Below are positions 46,401 through 57,349 of a stretch of 64,000 bases of DNA, piece by piece. Position 1 is the stretch's first letter; every line of letters begins with the position of its first letter. The translations under genes and the position numbers were made by a program. Origin of the DNA: Proteles cristata cristata (Eukaryota > Chordata > Mammalia > Carnivora > Hyaenidae); NCBI GenBank assembly GCA_017311185.1, contig JAESUZ010003295.1, positions 1 through 64,000 of the forward strand. The letters are read 5' to 3'. The notes beneath the pieces were generated by a model. It saw nothing but the letters and a program-made list of their open reading frames with translations, searched no databases and was not told where the DNA came from.

Positions 46401-47550
46401 GGTGGCCTCAAAGAGACAGGAGTAGAAGGCCAGATGGGAAGAGACAGATATAACCTGGAAGTCCCTAGTGGGGGTGGGGATGGGGATGGGGTGAAAACCA
46501 TTGCAGATACCACAGAGGACATTACCCAACTCTTGACATTTTCTGGCACAGAAGGCATCTGTTTGCTCTGGTTCTTCCATGGGGAAAGGAGTCATCCACA
46601 GTCAGGTGCTCTTTTTGCACACAAGAGCCAGTACTTCTAGACCCCAATTATTGAACTAGTAGATCTTTTTTTTCTTAGTTAGAAGTCTCAATGATGGCAG
46701 GAAAAGAGACTGCCCTTGATGAAGGAGTTTCAAATAACTTATATGTTTCAGTCTTTCTTACTAACCACAGTAGAAAAACACTCAGATTCCTACAAGAGGC
46801 ATCTGAGAAACCTGTCTCATGTGATCCAGATGAAATCACATGAGCATCTGTTCCTTTAGCTGCCTTTGTGATTCTAAATATTGGGCTAATGTATCAGTGA
46901 AGCAGCAATTTCCAGATACAATCCATTAGAAAAGCAATGAGTAAATTGGCCAGCTGAGTTTGGAGACTCAGGAGACAGATGAATTTCTAAATTCCCTGAA
47001 GTCACCACCAAATGCCAAACTTTAATTAACTAGAAGAGTTGAAACTTGTAAGAACCATCGGGCATTCTCTCTCTTTGTGTTCAGACCATTTGAGTCAAAG
47101 CAAAGGTCTTGATCCTTTGGTGGATGTCTAGTGGGCATTGAAAGTTGAAAGACTGGATAGCAGTTTCCTGTGGACCTGCAAGGAGCTGGATGGTTCATTT
47201 AGGAAATCACAGGGAAGCTACCCAGGGACCCACAGCTTACTTCTGAATTATTTTCCTACATTCATATGAGTGGGGGAATATAGACACCACGGTTACAAAT
47301 TGTGGTGATCGAAAGAGTCAATCAACAATGTATTTTTATATGTCTAATCAATTTTGCCCATCCTAGATTGATAAAGCTATATGACTCAGCCCACTTGTGG
47401 TATGGCAGACTCATGCCAACAAAATTATAACATCCTCACCACCATTGGCATAGAATTTCATAATTTCATAGTCTCAATAGTACTTTGTAGTTTCAATCTT
47501 TAAAATTTTTGCCAATATATGAATACATATAAGGTTTTAAACTATAAGTT
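43470..47550. repeat. OR-unit blocks 1 and 2 of unit C
   Basis: Non-coding sequence parallel to 13100-17700 in unit A. Examples are ggcatatctacttctcttca at 43530 against 13160, the run after 44040 (gcttgcttaaaacc) against 13855 and 54556, gagttaattcagactctgca at 44786 against 14763, the exon-like segment at 45182-45250, and ttttctggcacagaaggcat at 46539 against 16540. No frame is conserved between copies. A short (ATTC)n run lies at 44205-44243. Confidence 0.7.
45182..45250 (-). other. Candidate 5' noncoding exon of OR unit C with GTAAGT donor
   Basis: On the minus strand tgtgaattgagtcctctgcg leads to ccctctccaaag followed by gtaagtga (GT at 45180-45181), a near-consensus donor. It matches the units A and B copies over about 60 bases. 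The predicted intron to 39677 is about 5.5 kb. The exon's 5' boundary is unknown. Confidence 0.55.
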
Positions 47551-47569
47551 TCACTTTCCTGATTACTAA

Positions 47570-48650
47570 AGCTTGGGTATCCTTTTATAGTTTTTAACAT
47601 TTAATTTTATCATGGTAAGAACGCTTAACATGAGACCTGCCCTCTCAACAAATTTCAAATATACAACACATTATTGTTTACAGTGGGTACAGTGCTGTTC
47701 AGATCTCTAGAGCATATTCATCTTGCTGAACTGGAAGTTTATGTCTATTGATTAGTAACTACTTATTTCTATCTCTCCCCATTCCCTAGACACCACTATT
47801 TCACTCTTAGGTTCTATGAATTTTGCTGTTTTAGATAACTCATGTATGTGGACTCATGTGGTATTTTTCTTTCTGTGACTGGTTTATTTCAATTAGCATA
47901 ATGCCCTCCCGAGTCATCCACTTTGTTGCATATTGAAGAATATCCTTTTCCTTTTGAAAAATAATTTCCTTCCTCTTTTCTTTCTTTTTTTTTAATTTTC
48001 TTAATGTTTTATTTATTTCTGAGAGAGAGAGACAGCGTGAGGAGGGGAGGGCCAGAGAGAGAGGGAGACATAGAATCTGAAACAGGCTCCAGGCTCTGAG
48101 GTGTCAGCAGAGAGTCTAACGCGGGGCTCAACCCCACGAACCACGAGATCATGACCTGAGCCGAAGCCGGATGCTCAACAGACCGAGCCACCCAGGCACT
48201 CCAATTTCCTTCTTTTTAAATGCTGAAGAGTATTCCATCCTGTGTCAATATTGCATTTCTTTACCTGTTCATTTTCTGATAAACATTTAAGTTATTTCCA
48301 CATGTTTGCTATTGGAACAAGTGCTGCAGCGAGCATGGGAGAGCTAATATTCTTTGAGATACTGATATCAACACTCTTGGATAAATATCCAAATGTGTGA
48401 TTGCTGGGCAGTATTATAGCTCTATTTTTATGACTCTCCATATTGTTAGCTATAGTAGTTGCACCATTTTGCTCTCCCATTAACAGAGTGAAGGGGCTCA
48501 AATTTCTCTAGATTGTCACCAACGCTTGCTGTCATGTTTTCTTATAGTAGCCACTCTGGCAGGTACGAGGTGATGGCACATTGTGATTTTGATTTGCATG
48601 TCCCTGATGATTATTTATATTGAGCACCTATTGGCCATTTGTGGATGAAC
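47570..48650 (-). mobile_element. Old L1 3' UTR and ORF2 end, minus
   Basis: Reads as the complement of an L1 3' end: ttatcatggtaagaacgctt, then caccactatttcactcttag, then ttccatcctgtgtcaatatt, ending in ORF2 C-terminal text near 48650. Interrupted by a CanSINE. Confidence 0.75.
47985..48201 (-). mobile_element. CanSINE, minus
   Basis: Tail aatgttttatttatttctga, GA-rich centre, cagagagtctaacgcggggc, and a head ending gagccacccaggcactcc. It is flanked by aatttccttc-like repeats. Confidence 0.9.
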
Positions 48651-48654
48651 CATG

Positions 48655-50170
48655 TTAGGCCACAAAACAAGTCTCAATAAATTAAGAGATTGAATCATAC
48701 AAAGTATCTTTTCTTAACCACAGAGGAATGATGCTATAAATCAGCATAGAGGGAAACTGAAAAATTAGCGAATATATAGAAATTAAACTACACACTCTTA
48801 ATCAATGGATCGAAGAAGAAACACAAGGAAGGTTAAAGAATATTTTGAGAAGAGTGGGAATGGAAACACAACATACCAAATTTATGGGCTGTAGTAAAAA
48901 CACTGTTGGAGGGAAATGTGTAGCTGTAAATACCTACATGGAAGGAAAAGAAACATCTCAAATGAAGAACATAGCTTTTCACCTTAAGGAACGAAATACA
49001 GAAGAGCAAACCAAACCCAAGAAGAAAGGAAATAAGTATTAGAGTGGAGCTAAATGAAATAGAAAATAGTAAAACAGAGTGAATAAGAGAACAACTTTGC
49101 ATTTTTTTCAAAGTTTGGATTTTTGAAAAGATGAACAAAATTGATAAAACTCAAGCCTATAATGTACAAGAAAAAAAGACAACAAAATCAGATATTAGAG
49201 TGGGGACATCTCTATCATGTTACAGAAATTTTTTAAAATATTTTTATTTATTTCTAGAAGAGAGAGAGACAGCGTGAGCAGGGGAGGGTCAGAGAGAGAG
49301 GGAGACACAGACTCTGAAACAAGCTCCACGCTCTGAGCTGGCAGTCAGCACAGAGCCCGACGCGGGACTCGAACCCACGAACCGCAAGATCATGACCTAA
49401 GCGAAAGTCGGACGCTTAACCGACTAAGCCACCCGGGCGTCCCATCACGTTACAAAAATTTAAAAAATTGTAAGAACTATGAACAACTGAATGCCAACAA
49501 ATTAGATTATATAAAATGAGGAATTTTCTGGATAGCACACAAACTACCAAAACTTAACCCAAAAGAAACAGAAAATCAAACAAAATGTCTCAACTAAAAA
49601 AAATCCCAGGACCAGATGGATTCTCTGGTAAATTCTACCAAATGTTTAAAGAATTAACAGCAACCATTCTCAAACACTTCAAAAATATAAGAGGATGGAA
49701 TACTTCCTACTCATTCTATGAGGCCAGCATCACCCTGATATCAAATCAAGACAGATATCAAAAGAAAGGAAACTTACAGAGCAACATCCCTTACAAATGT
49801 GTGGAAACATACTTAACAAAATACTAGAAAATATGTCAAATCCAGCAGCTTATCAAGAGAACTCTACAGCATGACCGAGAGAGACTTATCCCAGGAAGGC
49901 AGGGTTCATTCAAATACAGAAATCAATCAATGTAATTCGACACATCCTAGAATGATGGAGGTGGGGTGGGGTGGCATGATTGTTTCAATTAATGCAATAA
50001 GAGCATTTAACAAGAATCAACATCCTTTCATGATTAAAAAAAAAAAAAAAACTAAACACTCAACAACCTAGGAATACATGGAAACTACATCAACATAATA
50101 AAGTTCCTATATGAAAAGCACAGCTAACAACATCAGATTTATTGAAAGACTGAAACTTTTACTCTAAAAT
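48655..50170 (+). mobile_element. Ancient L1 ORF2 fragment, plus
   Basis: Plus-strand L1 text: a 49585-49827 frame includes the PGPDGFSGKFYQMF reverse-transcriptase-region motif, followed by EASITLI. 48660-49140 precedes it in ORF2 order. Interrupted by the CanSINE at 49233-49443. Heavily mutated. Confidence 0.75.
49233..49443 (-). mobile_element. CanSINE with ~18-bp TSD
   Basis: Full minus-strand SINE. Repeats atcatgttacagaaattt (from 49214) and atcacgttacaaaaattt (from 49444) differ at two positions. Confidence 0.92.
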
Positions 50171-52621
50171 ACAAGGACATATTTCATTTTCACCGCTTCT
50201 TTTCACCACTTCGTTTCACCACTCCTATTCAATATAGTGCTGGAAGTGACTGAATATTTTTGACTTAAGTGCTCTATTAAGTGACCAAAATCACTGACCC
50301 CGGTCTTTTATATGTCTCAACAATCAAGTGTCATCAGATAAAATACAACAATTCTCCCTGTCACAATAGAGGTAAACAATGCTATCTCTGTTTTTGGAAT
50401 AATCTTTAAAACAAAGATTTCACACTGCCGGAGCTGATGCTCATTTTGATTAAGCAATTTGTTTCCTAAGATGAAGCTGCCTTCCTTCAGCAGGTCAGGT
50501 AACCTGAAGCTAGAACCTGCCATTGTCAATTGCATTGAGCTCTACAACCACTTTTGCAACACTGTTGCTTTTGAGGGTTCACAAATGAGTCAGATGCAGG
50601 CTGGATAGAGTAAAACATAACGGTTTCTAATTCTTTAAACTCATTTTATCAACGGTGTTCAGACCAAATATGCTTAAAGACACAGTGCATGTCAATATGG
50701 GCAATAAATTGGTGAACTCTATGTCACTATACATCTCCCTAGATCATTTCCAAATGGAGAATCCCTGCTACATGGACAACAGGGAAATACTATCCATCCT
50801 GCCTACTTTAAAGTCCATCAGGCCGTAGGGTGTATAGATAGAGTGTTAATCCTAAAGTTGCAAAGTCTATCTGTGAGAATGCCCTAAGACTCTTATCAAC
50901 CTCAGTTCTTATCAACCCAGTTAATGAGTTTCAAGTTTTGTTTGAGGATATGATCTCAGGGAACAACACTCTCTTCTGATCTCCATAAACCAAATCACTG
51001 GCTTTTCTTCTGCTAGATTATATCTGAACCTCACCTGCTTCACTGATATTCTTTGTCTAGTACATAAAATCACAAAGGCAGTTAAACGAAGAGAAGCCTC
51101 TGTGATCGAGTCTGGCATGGCATGAGAGAAGTGTCTCTTGTGTTCCTTGCAGAATCTGGATGTCTCCACTGTATTTAGTGAGTGGCAGATTTTAGATTAT
51201 AAGGGTCCTTAAGCTTCTCTCTCTGCAGTGGTCTACTTTCCTTCCCCCATTGTGACTTGTCAGTAGATCAAACTAATGTCTGTGCTTCCTGTAGTTTAGC
51301 TATAGAAAAAATGGTTTTCCCGTGCTTAGAGATCCCCAGACCAAAGATGACTTTTTATGCCCTGGTAAGACCAAAACCAAAAGACCACTTAATGCCAGAA
51401 AAAGTTAGACCTCCATGGTTTCTCTAAAAGTTCCCCATGGGTTCAGACCCACCTAGGTCTGAATTCCTTCTTCTTATCTAGTGTTTTTTTTTAATGCCTG
51501 GCTCTTCTAGGGAACTCCTTTTACTTTAAGTTCTCAAATCATCTTTTCCTTGTGCAAGAATCTGAGTTCTGGACCCTTAGGGCATAATGATTTTTTATAT
51601 ACTGTGAGGCTTTTATTTCTAGTTGTTCTTAGAATCTCCTAAATAAACCCTCTTTATGCTCTCGTAGAAGTGTTGAGTATAAACTGACTATAAACTATGC
51701 TTGACCTGGGAAGTTAAGACCAAGAGTTAAGAGCTTCCCAGTGGGTGGAGGTGTTGATAGTGAGATTTAGTGGCTAGAAGGGTCCTCTTCCTTTTCTAGA
51801 CCCTGAATCCAGGAGCTAAAAATAATTTATTTTTCTACTCTTATTATCCATACCATCACCTCTGGTCAACAGAATTATTGGTGGTAAGAAAGAAGGGGAA
51901 GAGCACATATTAGGGAGGTGCCTAAGGACAATATTGAGTTATATGGAGTTTGTTTTCCATGCACACAGCTTGTAATCATTGTGGCCCTTCCCTCCACTCA
52001 TGTGTTTGTTCCTGGGACCAGGATCTTTATCTTCTGACTGACTTAATTTCCTCATATTAATTGCCCAGACTATTTCTGTCTTTTAGCACTAGCCCTAGCT
52101 TTTATTAATCTACCTATCCATTCATTTATGCAATTAACTAACATTCTCTGTCTGATTGCGTATAGAATAGATAAATTGTATGACATTTCTCCTTGGAATG
52201 TCCGCAGTCACCTATTTTCATGGAAATTATATAAGATTATTGGATCTAAAGAAGGTAATAATTTATAATATCATTAAATGCACTTTGTCATCAGAATTGA
52301 TTGAATTTTGGCACATATTAATTTAAGTGTAAGATATAAATCAGAGGGTGGAGGCTGATGATTATTTTGTATTATTCTTAAAATGATCCATAAAGTGCCA
52401 TTTCTTGTTCCAGTTCTCTTTAAGATGATATCTGACAAACATATAAGATACCAAGTGATCTGTGTGACAAGTGCTAAAGCACAGCTACCCAAGTTAATTG
52501 GTAAGTTTACACACCTTAGTAAGAGGATCTCATTTGGACTCCCCTTTTTTGCATCTATTTTGTCAGTGTAAGCTCCCAAATTACCCTTCTCTTTCTACTG
52601 AGTTTAGAAGTAGGCATTTGA

Positions 52622-53097
52622 GCACTCTCAACAACAGCCAAAACATGGAAAGAGCCTAAGTGTCCATCAACGGACGAATGGATCAAGAAGATGTGGTTTA
52701 TCTATACCATGGAATACTACATGGCAATGAGAAAGAGTGAAATCTGGCCATGTGTAGCAACATGGATGGACCTTGAGGGTGTTATGCTGAGCGAAATAAG
52801 TCAGGCAGAGAAAGACAAATATCATATGTGTGCACGTATAGGAGGATTAGGAGGAGCTTAACAGAGGACCAAGGGGGAGAAGAAGGGCGGAAATGGTAGG
52901 GGAAAGGGGGAGAGGCAAACCATGAGAGACTCTTGAATGCTGACAAAAACTGAGGACTGGTGGATGTGGGGGGGAGGAGGGGTGGGCATGGAGGAGGGCA
53001 CTTGTGGGGATGAGCACTGGGTGTTATGTGGAAACTAATTTGATAATAAACTATTTGTAAAAAAAAAATTAAAGAAACATTAAAAAATTAAAAGAAA
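52622..53097 (+). mobile_element. 5'-truncated L1 with 16-bp TSD
   Basis: About 476 bp plus-strand L1 C-terminal ORF2 and 3' UTR with an A-rich tail, close in sequence to the complement of 1755-2200. Flanking repeats agaagtaggc[a/g]tttga are at 52606-52621 and 53098-53113. It inserted in the exon-like segment of unit D. Confidence 0.93.
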
Positions 53098-53113
53098 AGA
53101 AGTAGGCGTTTGA

Positions 53114-53160
53114 CTTCAACATATATTGAAGTAGCAGTATATCCTCTTGCAAGATAAGAG
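53114..53160 (+). pseudogene. Decayed 5' exon of OR unit D, donor GT changed to AT
   Basis: The plus-strand text cttcaacatatattgaagta to atcctcttgcaag matches the unit A exon, but the donor position reads ataagag (53154-53155 AT) where units A-C have gtaagt. Upstream exon text resumes left of the L1 insertion at 52580-52605. Confidence 0.55.
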
Positions 53161-53457
53161 AGCAGAATTTGAAATCAATGATTGTCTTTCATTGCAAGGT
53201 TTAAATGAATCCTCTTTCTTCCTTGTCTCTAGTCAGAGGATCTGTGCTGGGGGCCAGGGTTCACAGATCATGGAATCTCACAATGTGAACTTCCATTTGC
53301 CTCGCTGATTTGTTGTGCAGGTATTAGCATGGGAAAGAGGTGTTCAAATACTAGATCTCTAACTTAACGGCTTCTTGAACATTCTTTGTATATGCTGGAG
53401 TTTACTCAGACTAGTGTTCAGGAACAAAAATGGGATAATATTCAGGTTTATACTGAA

Positions 53458-53802
53458 AGTTAAATATGGAAAAACTGGGGCAAACATCTAGCCCAAACTA
53501 GACAGTATCAGACCTCTAAACACGGAGAACACATGATGGCTGTCAGAGGGTAGGGGGTAGGGGAGTGGGCAAAATGGGTGAAGGGGAGCGGGAGATACAG
53601 GCTTCCAGTCATGGAATGAATCAGTCATGGGAATAAAAGGCACAGCATAAGGAATATAGTCAATGATATTGCAATAGTGATGATTCGGGACACATGGTAG
53701 TAACTACACTTGTGAACATCGCAGAAGGTATAAACTTGTTGGGTCACAATCTTGTACACCTGAAATGAATGTAATACTGTCAATGATGGTAAAAAAAAAT
53801 CC
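53458..53802 (+). mobile_element. Old L1 3' UTR fragment, plus (left arm of inverted L1 pair)
   Basis: Plus-strand L1 3' UTR ending cttgtacacctgaaatgaat and an A-run. It shares long near-identical text with the reverse complement of 55440-55690, for example ggaatatagtcaatgatatt at 53651-53670 and the complement at 55579-55598. Confidence 0.8.
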
Positions 53803-53839
53803 CCCCCCCCAATTACTGAGCCTTTATATTTAACCTTAA

Positions 53840-55410
53840 AAAAACCCCTAAGGCTCAGATTGATAAATCTTGTTCAGGTCTCCAATTTGAACAGCCAGAA
53901 TTTATATCAACTCCACCTGGCTCTATGTCCAGAGCTTATTCTATTATTGTCCAGTGCTGTTTCCAGTGTTCCTCCTGAATAAAGTAAAACTTCTGTGCTC
54001 AACATTTAAGGATTAACCAATCTTTGGGGTAACGGTGCTGGGTAGTTTAAAAGTTCCCTGGATGATTCTAGCATGCCTCCAGGCTGCAGACTTCAGGCAA
54101 CACACTGGTCTGACCTGACTTCTCCAGATGCCCTCATTACTCATCTTCTTCCTGCCTTGACTTCAGCTGATACTTGACTAAAATTTTTGGCCTTCAAATC
54201 CTGACCCAAATGCTACTTACTTGTCAACCTTCACCTTAATTTCTACCTCTTGCATTACATTCATCTTGATTATTTCCTTCTATGCCTGCTTGGGTTATGA
54301 AAATTAATGATACAATAGTCCTACTTCTCTATGCATTTCCTGTCTTTGGTTTCAGTTCCCTGTGGTCAACCATGGTGCAGAAGCAGTATGCTTCTTCCAA
54401 CCTATTGTCAGAAGGTCCACAGGAGCTGGATGGTGGTAGTTGTGAAGGGCTGGCAGGAGACTTCTCTTCTGCGATACTCACTGGCACCTAAATATTCCTT
54501 TCTCTTCCCTAGCAGGTATGAGCCAGTAGCACATTTCTGTCCTCACCTGGAGGTTTGCTTAAAACTATTCATCTACACACATATTCATCTACACACATAT
54601 TCATCTCAGTTTGATAATTTATCAGTTTGCCCACTTAGTCATATACTCTTTGATTTATTCATTCATTCATCTGTCCTACCTGTCAATTCAGTCATCTATT
54701 CTCCTACGTTTCCATTTGTTCTTTCACCTATTACTTCACCAATTCTTTCATTAATTGAATTATTCAAATATTTATAGATTTACTTTCCATAGTCTTCCTA
54801 CTTATGGTACATCGGGCAAATAACCTTAACTTTTGTCGAACTGCTGGGTGAATACACTTATGTGTCCTGATTCTCCAATCATATTTCCCAACATCCAGGA
54901 CTAAATTCCTCTGCTAATTTTTTTAAACCCAGCTTGAAACCTGACCATCACTGTACACTTAGACTCTACTCCTCCATAAGCCTTCCTGCCTTACTTGGCA
55001 ACCCCTTACAGCAATCATGACCTGTCCAGTGAACTCTTAATCTACCCCACTTCCCCCGGAGTTTATCTGATGTCATGGTCTGACAATGGTATTGCCAACA
55101 GATTTCACCACAACAGATTCTATTCTTGGGGGGCCCATGAATGTCTTGGCTCCTGCTCTTCCAGAGTTTCCTCTCTTACACTTGTAAGTATTTAGACAGG
55201 TTTCTATACTTCAGATTCTTCTCAGAACCCAAATTTAAGTTACCTCTTAGTTTTGTGTGGTGTAACCACAATGTAGAGTGGTGGCTCCAGTTTATTCATA
55301 TTCCACAGTGATGGATAAGCAGATGAAGTCTTTTTTTTCTTATATGTAAGTTTGTAAAGTTTTGTCGAAATAAACAGTTTATATGTGTTCTTTGGTAGCA
55401 AAGACTTTTT
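53840..55410 (+). repeat. OR-unit block 1 of unit D, in direct orientation
   Basis: Same orientation and order as unit A block 1 (12415-14900), although the unit D exon block and OR are inverted. Matches: ccaatttgaacagccagaat at 53881 against 12460, tgccctcattactcatcttc at 54130 against 12720, 54770-55110 against 13990-14340, and ttggtagcaaagac near 55393 against 14867. A 16-bp tandem repeat attcatctacacacat (2.5 copies) lies at 54567-54606. No coding sequence is supported, although frames reach 148 codons. Confidence 0.7.
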
Positions 55411-55435
55411 TCTCTGCATTTGGAATTTGCTGTGT

Positions 55436-55815
55436 TAAAATTTTTATTTGAGTAAAGGTGATGCACAATGTTATATTAATTTCAGGTGTACAACATAATG
55501 ATTCAACAAGTTTATACAGTATGCTATGTTCACCAAACATATGCTATGTTCGCCCTTCTCCTGATACATTTCTGTTGCAATATCATTGACTATATTCCTT
55601 ATGCTGGGCCTTTTATTCCTGTGATTTGTTCATTCCATAACTTGAATTCTGTATCTCCCTATCCCCTTCACCCATTTTATCCAACCCCCTTCTGGCATAG
55701 CTTTAGCAATCTTAATCTCCTTTCTTATTCCTGTTCCTCCACACACATAATCATTTGCATGTTTGTGCACACACACACACACCCCACACACATTGCACAT
55801 TTCAACTGGTCTCTT
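55436..55815 (-). mobile_element. Old L1 3' UTR fragment, minus (right arm of inverted L1 pair)
   Basis: Minus-strand L1 3' UTR beginning aaaatttttatttgagtaaa and atttcaggtgtacaacataa. It is the same subfamily segment as 53458-53802 in the opposite direction. A short (CA)n lies at 55770-55785. Confidence 0.8.
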
Positions 55816-56314
55816 GAGTCAAATAATCAAATATATCAGAGACATGTGATATGTAGAAATAAAATAAATACAGGATTTTAAAATTAAGTTGTACTGAGCC
55901 ATCACAATGGAGAGTGAAAACTTGGCTAATGGAGAGACCACTTCTCTGGAAAAGTGATTATGTAAAATACACCATAATGTTTGCAGCATCAAAACAAAGG
56001 GCAATTAAGGGAGATGGGCTAGTAAGAAAAATTATATGAATGTCTCCAGAGCCATTGGGTCAGAAGAGTCACATATAGAAAGAACATAGATGTGCTGATT
56101 CAGGGCTCAGAAGTTGTTCACGAGGCACTGGATGAGGGGAAGTTTCTAGGGAGGGGAGGGAAAGCAGATAAGATATCTCTGAAAAAGATGAGCAGGCTGA
56201 GGAGAGAGAGAGACATATACAGATCACGAGATGAAAACTCTGAAGAAGAGATGGCACAAAGAGCAGGTGAATACGTCATGCTTCTATGTTTATTCCTTGG
56301 GAATATCTTCTATC

Positions 56315-56620
56315 ATGGCTGTAGGAAACCGCACACCACCACTGAGCCTAACCTCTTGGGACTGTCTGCTGAACCCCATACCCAGGTGCTGCTCTTTGTG
56401 ATATTCTTGGCAATTTACCTTCTGACCTACACGGGGACCCTGGTGATGTTCCTGCTGATCCTCACCTCCCTGCCCCCATGTACTTCTTTCTCAGTCACTT
56501 CTCTTTCCTAGGTCTTTGCAACTCCTTTGTCACCATGCCCCAAACGCTGGAGAATCTCCTGTTTCAGAGGAAACCAATCTCAGCAGAGCTGACTCAGGTT
56601 GTGTGTGTGTGTGTGTGTAG

Positions 56621-56662
<42 letters not shown>

Positions 56663-57261
56663 ATGTGCTGCACTCAGGGATCAAAGCCTTTCTGCTCTTA
56701 GTGATGACCTGTGACCGGTAGGCTGCCTGCCATCTGCCACCCACTGTTCTCTGGCCAGCTGATGAGTAACAGCTGTGTGAGGGTCTGGTATGGCTCTCAC
56801 AGAGACTGAGATCTGGTATGCTCATGGCGTGGAGTTTGGACTTTGGTGATATTCATGCAATGCCTTACTTCAGCTGTGAGCTGCCTTCTCTATTCCCTCT
56901 GCCCTGCTCTGATTTCTCTGTCAACTTTGCAGTCCTGGTACGCTCTGCTGTCGTTCATGCCCTTTTGACCATCCTCCTGATCCTCTTCTCTTATGCCTGC
57001 ATTATTGCCACCACCCTGAGCATCAGCCCCACCTCAGGCAGAAGCAAGGCCTTCTCCACCGGCTCCTCCCACCTCACCTTAGTGATCTCTTATGGTTCAG
57101 GTTTTCTGTGCTGTCTTGTGCTAACCTCTGGTTACCCAGTGGAGGCGGTTTTCTCTATGCAGTACAGTGTGGTCACTCCCCTAGTGAATCCCTTTCTCTA
57201 TAGCCTAAAGAACAAGGAAGTAAAAGCAACTCTGAAAAGAATGTTGCAGAAAGATTTGTAA
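56315..57261 (+). pseudogene. Olfactory receptor 8S-like pseudogene (unit D, inverted)
   Basis: Recognisable OR on the plus strand with several lesions. The ATG (56315-56317, MAVGN) is followed by a one-base loss in the NHS codons. The TM2 region has about 10 nt missing before PMYFFLSHFSF. The TM3 Gly-Cys pair (Cys97) is deleted. A (TG)n tract at 56600-56662 replaces TM3 sequence. The MAYDRY equivalent reads V-M-T-C-D-R followed by a TAG stop at the Tyr codon, with further small indels to 56810. From 56818 to 57261 the frame is open and shows SCELPSLFPL, SGRSKAFSTGSSHL (Cys to Gly in TM6) and PLVNPFLYSLKNKEVK. The acceptor AG expected at 56298-56299 reads TG. It is non-functional. Confidence 0.93.
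56600..56662. repeat. (TG)n microsatellite inside the OR pseudogene
   Basis: About 63 bases of TG interrupted once by agatg at about 56617-56620, placed where TM3 would be encoded. Confidence 0.97.
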
Positions 57262-57318
57262 TAGCTCAGAGAGCAGAGAGAAGAGTCAGAAGATGACTGG
57301 GAAACAGGGCAGAATTGC

Positions 57319-57349
57319 ATCTAGATGGGTTTAATAAACCCATCTAGAT
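57319..57349. repeat. 31-bp near-perfect palindrome containing AATAAA
   Basis: The arms atctagatgggttta and taaacccatctagat are exact reverse complements around a single central A. AATAAA lies across the centre (about 57333-57338), 58 bases after the pseudogene stop. It could be a former OR polyadenylation signal in a hairpin, or a chance or recombination-made palindrome. Confidence 0.85.

Larger units (their letters stand above)
50300..53445 (-). repeat. OR-unit block 2 of unit D, inverted copy
   Basis: Reverse complement of unit A block 2 (about 17560 down to 15020), colinear over its length. Landmarks: aattagaaaccgtta (50612-50640 region) against 17475, the long match 50900-51260 against 16640-17000, 51350-51440 against 16505-16600, 52080-52160 against 15800-15930, 52390-52480 against 15480-15560, and 53110-53440 against 15020-15330. 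It places an inverted OR unit here, consistent with the plus-strand OR pseudogene at 56315. A 5'-truncated L1 interrupts it at 52622-53097. Plus-strand frames here have no family. Confidence 0.75.

Noticed and set aside
50317..51169. Minus frames of 72-82 codons in unit D block 2
   Set aside because: Not preserved in the aligned unit A or C sequence; the block is non-coding.
54567..54606. Possible CRISPR-like short direct repeats
   Set aside because: Only 2.5 adjacent copies of a 16-mer with no spacers, in mammalian DNA; simple tandem duplication.
54331..54777. 148-codon plus frame in unit D block 1
   Set aside because: The homologous stretch in units A and C has no matching open frame, so it is chance.
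56092..56511. 139-codon frame that includes OR-like sequence
   Set aside because: The N-terminal half is non-OR sequence read in from upstream; the OR-like part is a fragment of the pseudogene at 56315-57261.
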